Assembly (NCBI RefSeq): GCF_030676955.1
Contig: NZ_JAUUUU010000002.1
Location: 62,001-126,000, forward strand
Length of the DNA stretch: 64,000 nucleotides
Direction of reading: 5' to 3'
Origin: Porticoccus litoralis
Lineage (GTDB): Bacteria > Pseudomonadota > Gammaproteobacteria > Pseudomonadales > Porticoccaceae
The position numbers and the translations under genes are program-made. The notes beneath the pieces are model-generated. The model made no database searches, had not been told where the DNA came from, and saw only the letters and a list, made by a program, of their open reading frames with translations. Shown here one piece after another: positions 27,933-37,699 of the stretch (its first letter is position 1; the number at the start of each line of letters is the position of its first letter).

Positions 27933-27988
27933 CCGGCCTGTCTGTGTTCCGGCCCCGGGAACATCTCCAATAATGAAGGGGTGTCACT

Positions 27989-28843
27989 ATTAAAAACCTG
28001 TTTTCCAAGGGTGCTTCCTCGGGGCGTAGGGTGCTGTTTCTGGTAGCCGCGTCCTTGCTGCTGCTGGCAATCGACAGTTTTACGCCCTGGCTTAAGCCTG
28101 CCCGCAAGTGGGTGGCCGAGGCCACAGTGCCCCTCTACTGGATCACCAATATTCCCGCCCGCCTGAGTGAGTTCGGCGATGAGTCAGTGGTCAGTCGCCA
28201 GCAGCTCGAAGAGGAAAACGAACAGCTGCGTACCGAGCTGCTCATCCTCAAGGGTCGCATGCAGCGCACCACGGAAGTGGTGGCCGAGAACGTGCGCCTG
28301 CGCAATTTGCTCAATGCCACTGAAATGCTCAAAGACCAGGTGCTGGTGGCGGAGTTGATCGGTGTGTCGCCGGACCCGACCCGGCACACCATCCTTATCA
28401 ACCGTGGTGAGGAAAACGGTGTGTATGTTGGTCAGGCACTGCTTGATGCCGATGGCCTGATGGGGCAGGTGGTGGAAGTACACCGCAGCAGCAGCAAGGT
28501 GCTTCTGGTGACAGATACGGCCCACGCGCTGCCGGTACAGACATTGCGCAACGGCGCTCGTTCCATCGCCGAAGGCAGTGGCGATTACAACCAATTATCT
28601 CTGCGCTATGTGCCTCCGACCATGGATATTGTGGTGGGCGACCGGTTAGTCAGTTCCGGGCTGGGTGGGCGCTTTCCTGTGGGATACCCGGTGGGTGTGG
28701 TCACGGAAGTGCAGACCGTTGTCGGCGAGCCCTACCTATCCGTCAAGCTTAAGCCCTCTGCGCGCATTGATCGCAGCCGTCATTTATTACTGTTGTTTTC
28801 CGAAGTGGAAACCTTGGGAGACGGTGAAATTGGAAGAGACTGA
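27989..28843 (+). CDS. mreC: Rod-shape-determining protein MreC (ATT start inferred)
   Basis: A 284-residue MreC: one N-terminal membrane helix, a coiled coil (QLEEENEQLRTELLILKGRM) and a beta-rich periplasmic domain ending near SRHLLLLF. It organises MreB and the elongation synthases. The frame is open back to a TGA at 27974, but the first ATG/GTG/TTG (GTG 28031) would remove the conserved FSKGAS start and part of the helix. ATT at 27989 gives KNLFSKGASSGRR, matching MreC starts, with AAGGGG 7 nt upstream. A frameshift error is the main alternative. Confidence 0.88.
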   Translation: MKNLFSKGASSGRRVLFLVAASLLLLAIDSFTPWLKPARKWVAEATVPLYWITNIPARLSEFGDESVVSRQQLEEENEQLRTELLILKGRMQRTTEVVAENVRLRNLLNATEMLKDQVLVAELIGVSPDPTRHTILINRGEENGVYVGQALLDADGLMGQVVEVHRSSSKVLLVTDTAHALPVQTLRNGARSIAEGSGDYNQLSLRYVPPTMDIVVGDRLVSSGLGGRFPVGYPVGVVTEVQTVVGEPYLSVKLKPSARIDRSRHLLLLFSEVETLGDGEIGRD

Positions 28844-29339
28844 TCCGTCTATCTATTTCTGGAGCGCACTCAGTCTTGTGCTGGCATTGATGCTGCAAAT
28901 TCTGCCATTGTCTGTAGCGATGGCACATTGGCGCCCCCAGTTCGTGTTCCTGGTGGCGATCTACTGGCTGTTCAGGGTACCGTCCTTCCACGGTATTGCC
29001 TTCGCATGGATGTGCGGTCTGATGTTGGACCTGGTGATGGGTGAACTGATTGGCCGGCATGCCATGTCTTTTGCTCTCTGCGCCTATCTGCTTCGATTGT
29101 TGCAGCAGCGCTTTCAGTACATGACTATTTTTCATCAATTGTTTCTGGTGTTTCCGCTGGTGTTGCTGCATCAACTGCTGGTACACAGCACTACGTTAAT
29201 GCTGAGACCCACCTGGCAGGGTGAGCTGGTGGTGGCACCTGCGGTTTCTTCGTTGCTTATCTGGCCCTTGCTGGCCTGGGTGTTAGCCAAATTTGGTACA
29301 TCGGAAGCTTACGAAGATGAAGAAATTTCCTCATCCTGA
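28824..29339 (+). CDS. mreD: Rod-shape-determining membrane protein MreD
   Basis: A 171-residue protein with five or six membrane helices, MreC's membrane partner. It has the family segment HWRPQFVFLVAIYWLF and the GLMLDLVMGELIGRHAM region. It overlaps the mreC end by 20 bp. GTG 28824 lies close behind GGAG (3 nt); TTG 28830 has better spacing and is an equal candidate. Confidence 0.93.
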   Translation: MKLEETDPSIYFWSALSLVLALMLQILPLSVAMAHWRPQFVFLVAIYWLFRVPSFHGIAFAWMCGLMLDLVMGELIGRHAMSFALCAYLLRLLQQRFQYMTIFHQLFLVFPLVLLHQLLVHSTTLMLRPTWQGELVVAPAVSSLLIWPLLAWVLAKFGTSEAYEDEEISSS

Positions 29340-29364
29340 ACCGGGTGTCGGGAGAGAATTTGCC

Positions 29365-29967
29365 ATGGTAAGCACAGGGTCCAGCGCTGAGTTTGTTCTG
29401 GCTTCGGCTTCCCCCCGGCGCCGGGAGCTGCTGCAGCAGATTGGTTGCCTCTTTCAGGTCGCACCGGTGAATCTCGATGAAACACCCATGCTCGGAGAGT
29501 TACCGGAGCACTACGTGGTGAGAATGGCGCTGGAAAAAGCCAGGGCTGGCTGGAATGCCAGTCGGGAGCAGGGCAAACCGGTATTGGCTGCCGATACCAC
29601 GGTGGTATGTGAGGGAGAAATCTTTGGTAAACCGGCTAACCGGGATGAGGCCTTGGTTATGCTGAGACGGCTGTCCGGCAGAAGTCACCAGGTGCTGTCA
29701 GCTGTAGCACTATGCGATGCGTCCCGCTGTGAATCCCGCCTGTCGGAAACGGAGGTGCGATTCAGGGTAATCGACGAAGCGGAATGCCAGCGTTACTGGA
29801 ATACCGGCGAGCCCGCCGACAAAGCCGGGGGCTATGGCATTCAGGGTTATGGCGCGGTCTTTATTACGTCGATTCAGGGCAGTTATTCGGGGGTTGTGGG
29901 ACTGCCGCTGGCTGAGACCTGTGACCTGTTGTCGGCGTTTGGTTTGTCCTGGTGGGAGTCGGCATGA
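29365..29967 (+). CDS. maf: Maf-family nucleoside triphosphate pyrophosphatase
   Basis: A 200-residue Maf protein that hydrolyses dTTP/UTP or modified nucleotides to the monophosphate. Signature SASPRRRELLQQIG at the start, then AADTTVV with the catalytic Asp, and GGYGIQGYGAVFI. ATG 29365 has GGAGAG upstream; earlier in-frame ATGs add a poorly conserved leader. It overlaps the RNase G start as ATGA. Confidence 0.93.
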   Translation: MVSTGSSAEFVLASASPRRRELLQQIGCLFQVAPVNLDETPMLGELPEHYVVRMALEKARAGWNASREQGKPVLAADTTVVCEGEIFGKPANRDEALVMLRRLSGRSHQVLSAVALCDASRCESRLSETEVRFRVIDEAECQRYWNTGEPADKAGGYGIQGYGAVFITSIQGSYSGVVGLPLAETCDLLSAFGLSWWESA

Positions 29968-31427
29968 GTTCGGAAATTCTCATTAATATCACGCCCATGG
30001 AAACCCGGGTGGCGCTGGTGGAAAACGGCGTGCTTCAGGACGTGATGGTGGAGCGCACCTCCAGCCGTGGCATTGTTGGTAATATCTACAAGGGAAAAGT
30101 GGTGCGCGTGCTGCCGGGCATGCAAGCGGCTTTCGTGGATATTGGTCTGGAAAAAGCCGGCTTTATTCACGTGGATGATATTCACAAACCGTCAGCCACT
30201 GGAGACAACGGGGCTTCATGGGACATCGTGCAGTGCCTTCGCGAAGGTCAGTCGGTGGTGGCCCAGGTCATCAAGGACCCCATCAGTACCAAGGGCGCGC
30301 GGCTTTCCACCCGTCTCACAGTCTCTTCCCGGTACCTCGTCTATATGCCGGAAGTCGACCACCTCGGTATTTCCCAGCGCATTGAGGATGAAGCCGAGCG
30401 TGAACGCTTGATCAACGGCATGGAGCAAGCGTTGGCGGGTATGGAAACCAGGGGTGGCTACATTATCCGTACGGCTGCCGAAGGGGTCGATGTGGAGGAA
30501 CTGGGCAAGGATATTCAGTACCTGCATCGCCTTTGGTCCCATGTGCACGACAAAGCCGGGCAGGTACAGGCGCCAGCTACTGTCTATGAAGATCTACCCC
30601 TTTACCTGCGTTCCATGCGTGACATGCCCCAGCCATTATTGGAAAAAGTACGGGTGGATTCAGGTGAAGCCTATGCCAAGCTGTGCGACTTCGCCGCGCA
30701 GTTCAACCCCGACATGGTGGGGCTGATTGAATGCTACTCGGCGGACCGACCACTGTTTTACCTCTACGGGGTGGAAGATGAAATCAGCCGTGCCCTGGAG
30801 AAAAAGGTGCCGCTGAAATCCGGGGGATATCTGGTCATCGATCAGACCGAGGCGATGACCACCATCGACATCAATACCGGTGCATTCGTTGGTAAGCGCA
30901 ACCTGGAAGAGACGATATTCAAGACCAACCTGGAGGCTACAGCGACCATTGCCCGGCAGCTGAGGCTGCGCAATCTGGGTGGCATTATCATCATCGACTT
31001 TATTGATATGCAGGACCCGGAACACCGGCGCCAGGTACTGCGGGCACTGGAAAAAGCCCTGTCCCGGGATCGCGCCAAAACGGCAGTTGTCAGTGTGTCC
31101 GAGTTGGGGCTGGTGGAAATGACCCGCAAGCGAACCAGTGAGAGCTTGGGCCAGTTACTGTGCGAGGCCTGCCCGGTGTGCGATGGCAAGGGTAGCCTGA
31201 AATCGGCGGAAACCGTCTGTTATGAAATTCTCCGGGAGCTACTGCGAGAAGCACGGACCTTTGAATGCGAGGGTTTTCTGGTGCTGGCCGCGCCGGTGGT
31301 GATTGATCGCCTGCTGGATGAGGACTCAGCCTATGTGGCGGACCTGGAAGGCTTCGTGGGCCGAACTATTCAGTTCCGTGTGGAGTCTATGTATAGCCGC
31401 GACCAATACGACATTATTCCGATATAG
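29964..31427 (+). CDS. rng: Ribonuclease G
   Basis: A 487-residue endoribonuclease of the RNase E/G family that matures the 16S rRNA 5' end and degrades some mRNAs. An S1 domain lies near residues 35-115 (GNIYKGKVVRVLPGMQAAFVD). Catalytic Asp residues are in TTIDINTG and IIIDFIDM. A zinc-link CPVC is near residue 405. The long C-terminal scaffold of RNase E is absent. The start overlaps the maf stop. Confidence 0.96.
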   Translation: MSSEILINITPMETRVALVENGVLQDVMVERTSSRGIVGNIYKGKVVRVLPGMQAAFVDIGLEKAGFIHVDDIHKPSATGDNGASWDIVQCLREGQSVVAQVIKDPISTKGARLSTRLTVSSRYLVYMPEVDHLGISQRIEDEAERERLINGMEQALAGMETRGGYIIRTAAEGVDVEELGKDIQYLHRLWSHVHDKAGQVQAPATVYEDLPLYLRSMRDMPQPLLEKVRVDSGEAYAKLCDFAAQFNPDMVGLIECYSADRPLFYLYGVEDEISRALEKKVPLKSGGYLVIDQTEAMTTIDINTGAFVGKRNLEETIFKTNLEATATIARQLRLRNLGGIIIIDFIDMQDPEHRRQVLRALEKALSRDRAKTAVVSVSELGLVEMTRKRTSESLGQLLCEACPVCDGKGSLKSAETVCYEILRELLREARTFECEGFLVLAAPVVIDRLLDEDSAYVADLEGFVGRTIQFRVESMYSRDQYDIIPI

Positions 31428-31599
31428 AACCACGGTTCGAAGCAGATTTTTTGAGGCCATATGCCTGTTATTTTATTTTTATGCTGCTCGAGTATCATGG
31501 GTGCCATGGTAACTATCTACCACCTGAAAGGTGTGCTTCCAAGGACCCGGCAGACAGCATGACACTGACCCATATTAAAGCCATTTCCCGGAGCTGGTT

Positions 31600-34500
31600 T
31601 TGAACGGCAGCCGGGTTCTGAAATTCCTGACCAGACGTTTGTTGATGTTGGCTGCCCTGTCAGTCATTGGCATAGCTGTGCTCGTGTCACTGGGGCGCGA
31701 AACTATTGGCAGCCTCGATAATTATCGTACCGAAATCAACTACTTCGCCTCGGAAAAGCTGGGTCTGCAGGTGGAAAGCCAGCAGTTGCTGGGTGAGTGG
31801 CGGCGCCTGAAACCCAGGGTGACGGCACTGGATCTGTCAATACGTACCCCGGGGGCACCGGAACCGGCCATTCAGCTGGAGCGCATTACCCTGGAAGTGG
31901 ACCTGCTGCGCAGTGTGCTGGCAAGGCAGCTAGTGTGGCGGGAACTGTGGGTGGGTGGCGTGCAGTTGTCACTGCAGGAGGATGCCACTGGAGGCTGGTC
32001 CATCAGCCATCTCACCCTGCCGGAAAAACAATCGGAGAAAGATCCCAGTACGCTCCTGAATATGCTGTTTGATAGTGACTTGCTGGGAGTGGACAAGATT
32101 ATCGCCCACCTGAATTTTTATTCCGGCACGCACGCAAGCCTTGAAGGCCGCGATATTCTGCTGGAAAACAGCGGCGACTTTCACCGGTTAATGGCTGGCT
32201 TGAGCCTCACCGGTCACGAGCAGGCAGCGAGCCTGATTGTGGAGGCGGAGGGCAATCCGGCCAAGTTGGATAAACTCAAGGCGGCTGGTTACCTGAGTAT
32301 CAATCGCGTGGACCTCAGCGGTTCGTTTAGCGCCCTGGCCAAAAGCTGGTTCCCCGACCTGGTGGAGCGGGTTGGAGATATTGAAACTGATATCGAAGGC
32401 GATATCTGGATTGATCTGACGAAGGGTGGCAAGGCGGAGCTGGTGGGACGCCTGTCCGCCGCAGAAATTCCCCTTAACTGGCTGGAAGATGTGCCGCCAG
32501 TGACTCAGTTCAAAACGGATATCACGGGCTGGTTTGATCCGGGCGAGAGCTGGGGTTTGCGCCTGCAGGGACTGGATTTTGACTGGGGCGATGTGGCGAT
32601 TGAGCCCTTAACGGTCAACTATGAACAGAAAGTTGGCGCGCTCTGGGGGCAGGGCTCCATGGCGCTGAGCCAGATTAACCTGTCACTGGTCGACGACCTG
32701 ATGGTTCAAACCGGACTCGCCTCACCAAAACAGGAACAGATGCTGCTGGATTTGCAGCCTTCTGGCATCTTGCGGGCAGTGCATCTCGATCTCGATCTCG
32801 ACGGCGAACATCCAGAGGTGAGCGTGAAGGCCAACCTGGATAATGTCGCTATCCAGTCCTGGCGCGGTGCGCCGGGGGCGCGCCAGCTGAATGGTTATGT
32901 TGAAACGGATAATGCCAACGGGTTTCTGGAGCTGGACAGTCCCGAAGGATTGGCACTGTATTACCCCAAAACCTTTGACGATTACATGGAGCACAGCAGC
33001 TTCAAGGGGCAATTGCGCTGGCTCTGGGATGGGGAAAACCATCGGCTGAAAATTGCCAGTGGCAGGATCGACATGGGTGGCGAAGAAGGTGAAGGCAACG
33101 CCCATCTCTACCTGGATATTCCCATAGCCCGACCTGAACTGAAGCCGGAAATGTACCTGATGGTGGGGGTGCGAGATACCCATAGCCGCTACCGTCAGCG
33201 CTACCTGCCTGCCACTCTCAACCAGGGACTGTTGGACTGGCTCGATGGTGCGCTGGGTGAGATGGCCGTTCCGGAAGTGGGGTTTGTCTGGCGCGGCCCC
33301 CTGATCGGTGGCGAAAAAGGGATGCGATCCATCCAGCTCTACCTGCGGGTAGCCGATGGCACGTTGCAGTTTCAACCGGACTGGCCGCCCCTGGAGCATC
33401 TCAGTAGCGCCATGACATTGGATAACGGTGAACTCAATGTAGATATTGTCGGTGGCACCCTTGGCAACACCCGCGTCAAACGCGGGGAAGTGCTGTTGCG
33501 CTCAACACCGGGAGACACCGGGCAACAGCTTTTTGTCAGGGCGAATATCGATGCCGATGCCGGGGAAGCCGTGGCCGTGTTGGCAAAGTCGCCCCTGCGC
33601 TCCCGGGTGGCGGGTGTGGTCAACTGGGATATTTCCGGTCCCTCAAGAATTGATCTGGATCTGCGTATTCCACTATCACGGGATGGTACGGAAGGTGACT
33701 ACGCAGTCGATGCCGATTTGAGCGACGCCTATCTGGGGTTGCCGGATACCGATATCCGCTTTTCCCAGCTACGGGGCAGGTTGAGCTACCGCGACGGGAA
33801 AGGGTTGTATGCCAACGGGTTGCAAGGGCAGTTCTGGGGTGAGCCGTTGGTGGCAGATATCGCCACAGGCAAGGATAACCTGCTAGTGAGCGGTCGTGGG
33901 CAGCTGGACATGCAAGCGCTGAGTGAGTTTATCAAGCTGGATTCCAAGCGCATTCTACAGGGTAAAACGGATGTGGAGGCTCGGCTCAATGTGCCTTTGA
34001 TAGACGCTGGCGCGCCCATCGGCTTACAGGTCAACAGCCAGTTACAAGGCGCAACCATTGACTTGCCTGCACCCTTTGCCAAGGTCGCTTCAGCTTCCAG
34101 GGATATCAAGGTGGATGTAGCCATCAGTGATCTTCAGGATATCCAGATTACAGCGGAAGGTGGTGTCAGCGCTCATCTGCAATTGCGTGGTAGTGCGTTG
34201 CGACGAAGTCTGCTAGCTGTTTACAGTGAGGATGCGGAACTGCCGGGAGAGGGGCAATTCCGCATTACTGGTGAAATGGAGCATTTCTCCCTGACAGAGT
34301 GGATGCCCTACTTTGCTGAACTGGTGGGCGAAAAAACTAACCCGGAACAGTCGCTTAAGACATTGTTCGACGGGCGCATTGCCAGTCTGGAAGTGGCTGG
34401 CCTTGAAGTCACGGGGGCAGTCGCCAGTGGACGCTATGTGGACGGTGACTGGCAGGTGGTGTTGGCCAGCAATGAAACGGCAGGTCAGGCTTTGGTACCC

Positions 34501-35451
34501 ACAGACACCGCTCGACCGATCAGGCTGGATCTCGAAAAACTGGTATTGCCTTCGCCCCCCGAAGGAGAGGCTGAAGCACAGGATTTGGATCCCTCCAGCT
34601 TCCCGTTAATGGAAGCCTCCATTCAGGACTTTTCCGTAGGTGATTCCCGCCTAGGTTATGCGAAATTTCGATCTGAACCGACTCCTCACGGCGTGCTGTT
34701 TTCGGGGATTGATGCCAACCTGAAAGGGCTGCGTCTGGGCGGTGACGAGGTCGAGACCACGTTGTTGTGGGAGCGTCAGGCGGGCGTTCACTATAGTCAG
34801 TTCAGCGGTATGCTGCAGGCTGGGGATGTGGGGGAGGTTATGGAGGCCTGGGGCACGCCCGCGGCGTTGGAAAGTAAAGATGCCCTCTTTTTTGCCGACT
34901 TGGGCTGGAGCGGCAAACCCTGGGAAATCAAGCCCTCTCAGCTCAATGGCGCTATGTCCCTGCAGGTTGAAAAAGGGCGCTTCTACAAATCGCCCGCCGG
35001 TGCTGCCAATGCCCTGCTCAGGCTGATCAGCCTGTTTAATTTTGATAACTGGTTGCGCCGCCTGAGCCTGGATTTTTCCGACCTGTTTGAAAAAGGTATG
35101 AGCTTTGATGAGATGAAGGGTGGTCTGGTATTCGACGCCGGCAACATGAGTTTTGACCCACCGCTGGTGGTAAAAATGCCCTCCGGCCGTTTCAAGATGA
35201 ACGGCACCGCCAATCTTATCCGCGAGGACATAGATGCCAATCTGGTGACCACTTTGCCGGTGGGCACCAACCTGCCCTGGGTGGCAGCGCTGGTGGGTGG
35301 TTTGCCCGCTGCTGCCGGGGTCTATATCACCGGTAAGATTTTTGAGAAGCAGGTCGATAAATTGTCGAGCATCAGCTATCACATCACCGGGCCCTGGGAT
35401 GATCCAGAGGTGGATGTGGAAAAAATCTTCAGTGACGGTGGAGGCAAATAA
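31600..35451 (+). CDS. yhdP: YhdP-family AsmA-like envelope protein
   Basis: A 1283-residue protein with one N-terminal membrane anchor (about residues 10-30) and a very long periplasmic beta-rich body, ending with the AsmA-like C-terminal region (residues about 1120-1260). YhdP and its paralogues bridge the periplasm and move phospholipids to the outer membrane. The length is typical of the family. The start is TTG with GGAG 6 nt upstream; no ATG is nearby. It follows rng at 172 bp and is followed closely by the nitrilase-like gene. Confidence 0.93.
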   Translation: MNGSRVLKFLTRRLLMLAALSVIGIAVLVSLGRETIGSLDNYRTEINYFASEKLGLQVESQQLLGEWRRLKPRVTALDLSIRTPGAPEPAIQLERITLEVDLLRSVLARQLVWRELWVGGVQLSLQEDATGGWSISHLTLPEKQSEKDPSTLLNMLFDSDLLGVDKIIAHLNFYSGTHASLEGRDILLENSGDFHRLMAGLSLTGHEQAASLIVEAEGNPAKLDKLKAAGYLSINRVDLSGSFSALAKSWFPDLVERVGDIETDIEGDIWIDLTKGGKAELVGRLSAAEIPLNWLEDVPPVTQFKTDITGWFDPGESWGLRLQGLDFDWGDVAIEPLTVNYEQKVGALWGQGSMALSQINLSLVDDLMVQTGLASPKQEQMLLDLQPSGILRAVHLDLDLDGEHPEVSVKANLDNVAIQSWRGAPGARQLNGYVETDNANGFLELDSPEGLALYYPKTFDDYMEHSSFKGQLRWLWDGENHRLKIASGRIDMGGEEGEGNAHLYLDIPIARPELKPEMYLMVGVRDTHSRYRQRYLPATLNQGLLDWLDGALGEMAVPEVGFVWRGPLIGGEKGMRSIQLYLRVADGTLQFQPDWPPLEHLSSAMTLDNGELNVDIVGGTLGNTRVKRGEVLLRSTPGDTGQQLFVRANIDADAGEAVAVLAKSPLRSRVAGVVNWDISGPSRIDLDLRIPLSRDGTEGDYAVDADLSDAYLGLPDTDIRFSQLRGRLSYRDGKGLYANGLQGQFWGEPLVADIATGKDNLLVSGRGQLDMQALSEFIKLDSKRILQGKTDVEARLNVPLIDAGAPIGLQVNSQLQGATIDLPAPFAKVASASRDIKVDVAISDLQDIQITAEGGVSAHLQLRGSALRRSLLAVYSEDAELPGEGQFRITGEMEHFSLTEWMPYFAELVGEKTNPEQSLKTLFDGRIASLEVAGLEVTGAVASGRYVDGDWQVVLASNETAGQALVPTDTARPIRLDLEKLVLPSPPEGEAEAQDLDPSSFPLMEASIQDFSVGDSRLGYAKFRSEPTPHGVLFSGIDANLKGLRLGGDEVETTLLWERQAGVHYSQFSGMLQAGDVGEVMEAWGTPAALESKDALFFADLGWSGKPWEIKPSQLNGAMSLQVEKGRFYKSPAGAANALLRLISLFNFDNWLRRLSLDFSDLFEKGMSFDEMKGGLVFDAGNMSFDPPLVVKMPSGRFKMNGTANLIREDIDANLVTTLPVGTNLPWVAALVGGLPAAAGVYITGKIFEKQVDKLSSISYHITGPWDDPEVDVEKIFSDGGGK

Positions 35452-35452
35452 T

Positions 35453-36295
35453 ATGAGCCGTATCGCCGCAGTGCAGATGACCAGTGGCGGCAGCCTGGAC
35501 AGCAACCTGCAGCAGGCGGCGGCATTAATTGCGCAGGCAGTGGAGCAGGGTTCAGAGCTGCTGGTCCTTCCCGAGTATTTTGCCTACCACGGTTGCCGCG
35601 ACATAGCGGAGATTGCCAGGAACGAGCGCGATGCCTCCGGCCCGGCAAGGCAATTTCTGGCACGCATGGCCCGGCAGCACAGCGTGTGGCTGGTGGGCGG
35701 CACGATTCCGGTGGCTGTTGATCCGGAAACGGGTGGGGACAATCGTGCAGCAGCCAGCTGTTTTGTGGTCAATCCGCAGGGCGAGGAAGTGGCCTGCTAC
35801 CAGAAGATCCACCTGTTTGATGTCGATGTGGATGATGCCAGGGGTAGTTACCGGGAATCGGATGATTACTGTCACGGCAGTGAAGCGGTGGTGGTTGATA
35901 CGCCGCTTGGCAAGCTGGGATTGACGGTTTGTTACGACCTGCGCTTTCCTGAACTGTATCGCCATCTCGCGGGCGCGGGTGCCGAGATTCTTTTAGTGCC
36001 ATCGGCCTTTACCACGGCCACCGGTGAATCGCACTGGGAGCTATTACTGCGGGCACGGGCGGTGGAAAACCTCTGCTATGTGGTGGGGGCGAATATGGGT
36101 GACCGTTTTCACGAGAAACGCCCCACCTGGGGAGGTTCAGCGATTATTGATCCCTGGGGTGTGGTGTTGTCCGATATGGCGGAGGGCCCGGGTGTGGTCA
36201 GTGCGGATATTAACCTCAATTATTTGCGTAAGCTCAGACAAAAAATGCCGGTGCATGAACACCGCCGCTTCAGTGTGGTCAAAACTTCAGATTAA
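35453..36295 (+). CDS. Carbon-nitrogen hydrolase, Nit1/deaminated glutathione amidase type
   Basis: A 280-residue nitrilase-superfamily amidase. The Glu-Lys-Cys triad is clear: LPEYF, YQKIHLFD and TVCYDLRFPEL. The wording around the Lys and Cys fits the Nit1/YbeM group that repairs deaminated glutathione. GGAGG in the last codons of yhdP precedes the ATG, which is one base past the yhdP stop. Confidence 0.9.
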   Translation: MSRIAAVQMTSGGSLDSNLQQAAALIAQAVEQGSELLVLPEYFAYHGCRDIAEIARNERDASGPARQFLARMARQHSVWLVGGTIPVAVDPETGGDNRAAASCFVVNPQGEEVACYQKIHLFDVDVDDARGSYRESDDYCHGSEAVVVDTPLGKLGLTVCYDLRFPELYRHLAGAGAEILLVPSAFTTATGESHWELLLRARAVENLCYVVGANMGDRFHEKRPTWGGSAIIDPWGVVLSDMAEGPGVVSADINLNYLRKLRQKMPVHEHRRFSVVKTSD

Positions 36296-36311
36296 CCCGT
36301 AGAGCGTTATT

Positions 36312-36818
36312 ATGAAGAATCTGATTTTTGCCCTGTTTGCCATGCTGTCCCTCTTCGCCTTACCCTCCCAGGCCGCCGATATGACGGTTGCGCAGGCAAA
36401 ACAGCTGATTGAGACTGGTCGTGATCTCGACACCATCCCCAAAGCCATCTGGAAACAACTGTTGACCCCGGAGCAATACAACATTCTCTGGCGCCAGGGT
36501 ACCGAGCGGGCCTTCACCGGTGAGCTGCTTAACAACAAGCGCAAGGGTACCTATGTGACGGCTGGCTGCCGTATCCCTGTATTTCGCTCTGAACACAAAT
36601 TCAAATCTGGCACCGGTTGGCCCAGTTTCTGGGAAGTGTCCGACAAGGACAATATTCTGCTGGAGGATGACTGGTCATGGCTGGGTAAGCGAACCGAAGT
36701 GCTTTCCGCCTGTGGTGAGCATCTTGGCCATGTCTTCAATGATGGCCCGGCACCCACCGGTCTGCGTTATTGCATTAATTCCGATGCACTGATTTTTGTG
36801 CCCGATGAAGAGGAATGA
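36312..36818 (+). CDS. msrB: Exported methionine-R-sulfoxide reductase MsrB
   Basis: A 168-residue MsrB with a signal peptide (cleavage near residue 21), so it should repair oxidised Met in the periplasm. The domain has SGTGWPSFW, EHLGHVFNDGP and the catalytic Cys154 in RYCINS. The usual two CxxC zinc pairs are reduced to single Cys residues (C86 and C134), so zinc binding is doubtful. It follows the nitrilase-like gene by 16 bp. Confidence 0.92.
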   Translation: MKNLIFALFAMLSLFALPSQAADMTVAQAKQLIETGRDLDTIPKAIWKQLLTPEQYNILWRQGTERAFTGELLNNKRKGTYVTAGCRIPVFRSEHKFKSGTGWPSFWEVSDKDNILLEDDWSWLGKRTEVLSACGEHLGHVFNDGPAPTGLRYCINSDALIFVPDEEE

Positions 36819-36942
36819 TTGGCGCAGCAAAGTTTGCTGTATTTGCCGTGACTGAGAGTCCATTAATGTCTTTTACGATAACCCGTACAGCCCCGGTCGA
36901 GGTCCGCTTTCTGATGGTTCATCGAACACTTGAGGCATGGTT

Positions 36943-37209
36943 GTGAGCCGATCAGTGTGGCTGGAAAACCTGTTGAAAATAGCGGTCATTCTGATGGTCC
37001 CGCTGATTGCCTGTGCGGGTTACTACGCTATGGCTGGTGGTGCGGATATCGCCGCTGGTGTTTCCCGCATAGGGGGGATGGCGCTCGGCATAGTCAGTCT
37101 GATCGGGCTGATCAACGCCTGGCGTACCAGTCGGCGTCTGGATAAAGCAGTGGCTTTCTGGGCGGTAGCGGCACTGTTTGCCACGTTGTTGTTATGGGCT
37201 TCGTTATAG
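36943..37209 (+). CDS. Small membrane protein of unknown function
   Basis: An 88-residue protein with three hydrophobic helices and a basic loop (WRTSRRLDK). No family recognised. GTG 36943 has GAGG 7 nt upstream; ATG 36937 is one base from that GAGG and less likely. Codon use matches the neighbours. It converges with rlmH. Confidence 0.6.
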   Translation: MSRSVWLENLLKIAVILMVPLIACAGYYAMAGGADIAAGVSRIGGMALGIVSLIGLINAWRTSRRLDKAVAFWAVAALFATLLLWASL

Positions 37210-37224
37210 GTCGAGAAACCGCTG

Positions 37225-37692
37225 CTAGCGATGGTAGGGATGCCCGGCGTTGATACTCCAGGCGCGGTACAGTTGTTCGGCGAGCACAATGCGCACCAGC
37301 GGGTGTGGCAGGGTCAGGGCGGACAGTGACCAGCGTATGTTTGCCCGGGCCAGGCATTCCGGTGCGAGGCCGTCGGGGCCACCAATCAACAGGCTGAAGT
37401 TGTCGCCGGATAGCTGCCATTGCTGCAACCGATCCGCAAGATCCTCTGTTCCCCAGGGCTTGCCCTTCACATCCAACGCAATGACCTGGTCGTGATCGCC
37501 AATGGCCTTGAGCATGGCTTCGCCTTCGCGGGTGATGGCGCGTTGGATGTCAGCGCCCTTGCCACGCTGACCCATGGGCAGCTCGACGAATTCGACGTTT
37601 AGTTCAGGTGGCAGTCGCTTGAGGTACTCCCTGCAGCCGGTGTAAACCCAGTCGGGCATTTTGGTGCCCACGGCAAGCACTCTCAGCCGCAT
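37225..37692 (-). CDS. rlmH: 23S rRNA (pseudouridine1915-N3)-methyltransferase
   Basis: A 155-residue SPOUT methyltransferase. Start MRLRVLAVGTKMPDWV, the knot segment FSLLIGGPDGL and the C-terminal LAEQLYRAWSINAGHPYHR are all family features. It follows rsfS by 7 bp in the conserved proA-nadD-rsfS-rlmH order. The mrdA and rodA genes that often follow are absent here. Confidence 0.96.
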   Translation of the reverse strand: MRLRVLAVGTKMPDWVYTGCREYLKRLPPELNVEFVELPMGQRGKGADIQRAITREGEAMLKAIGDHDQVIALDVKGKPWGTEDLADRLQQWQLSGDNFSLLIGGPDGLAPECLARANIRWSLSALTLPHPLVRIVLAEQLYRAWSINAGHPYHR

Positions 37693-37699
37693 GGAGTAA

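Noticed and set aside
34651..35505. A 284-codon minus-strand open frame
   Set aside because: Antisense to the yhdP 3' end, without a ribosome binding site or recognisable domain.
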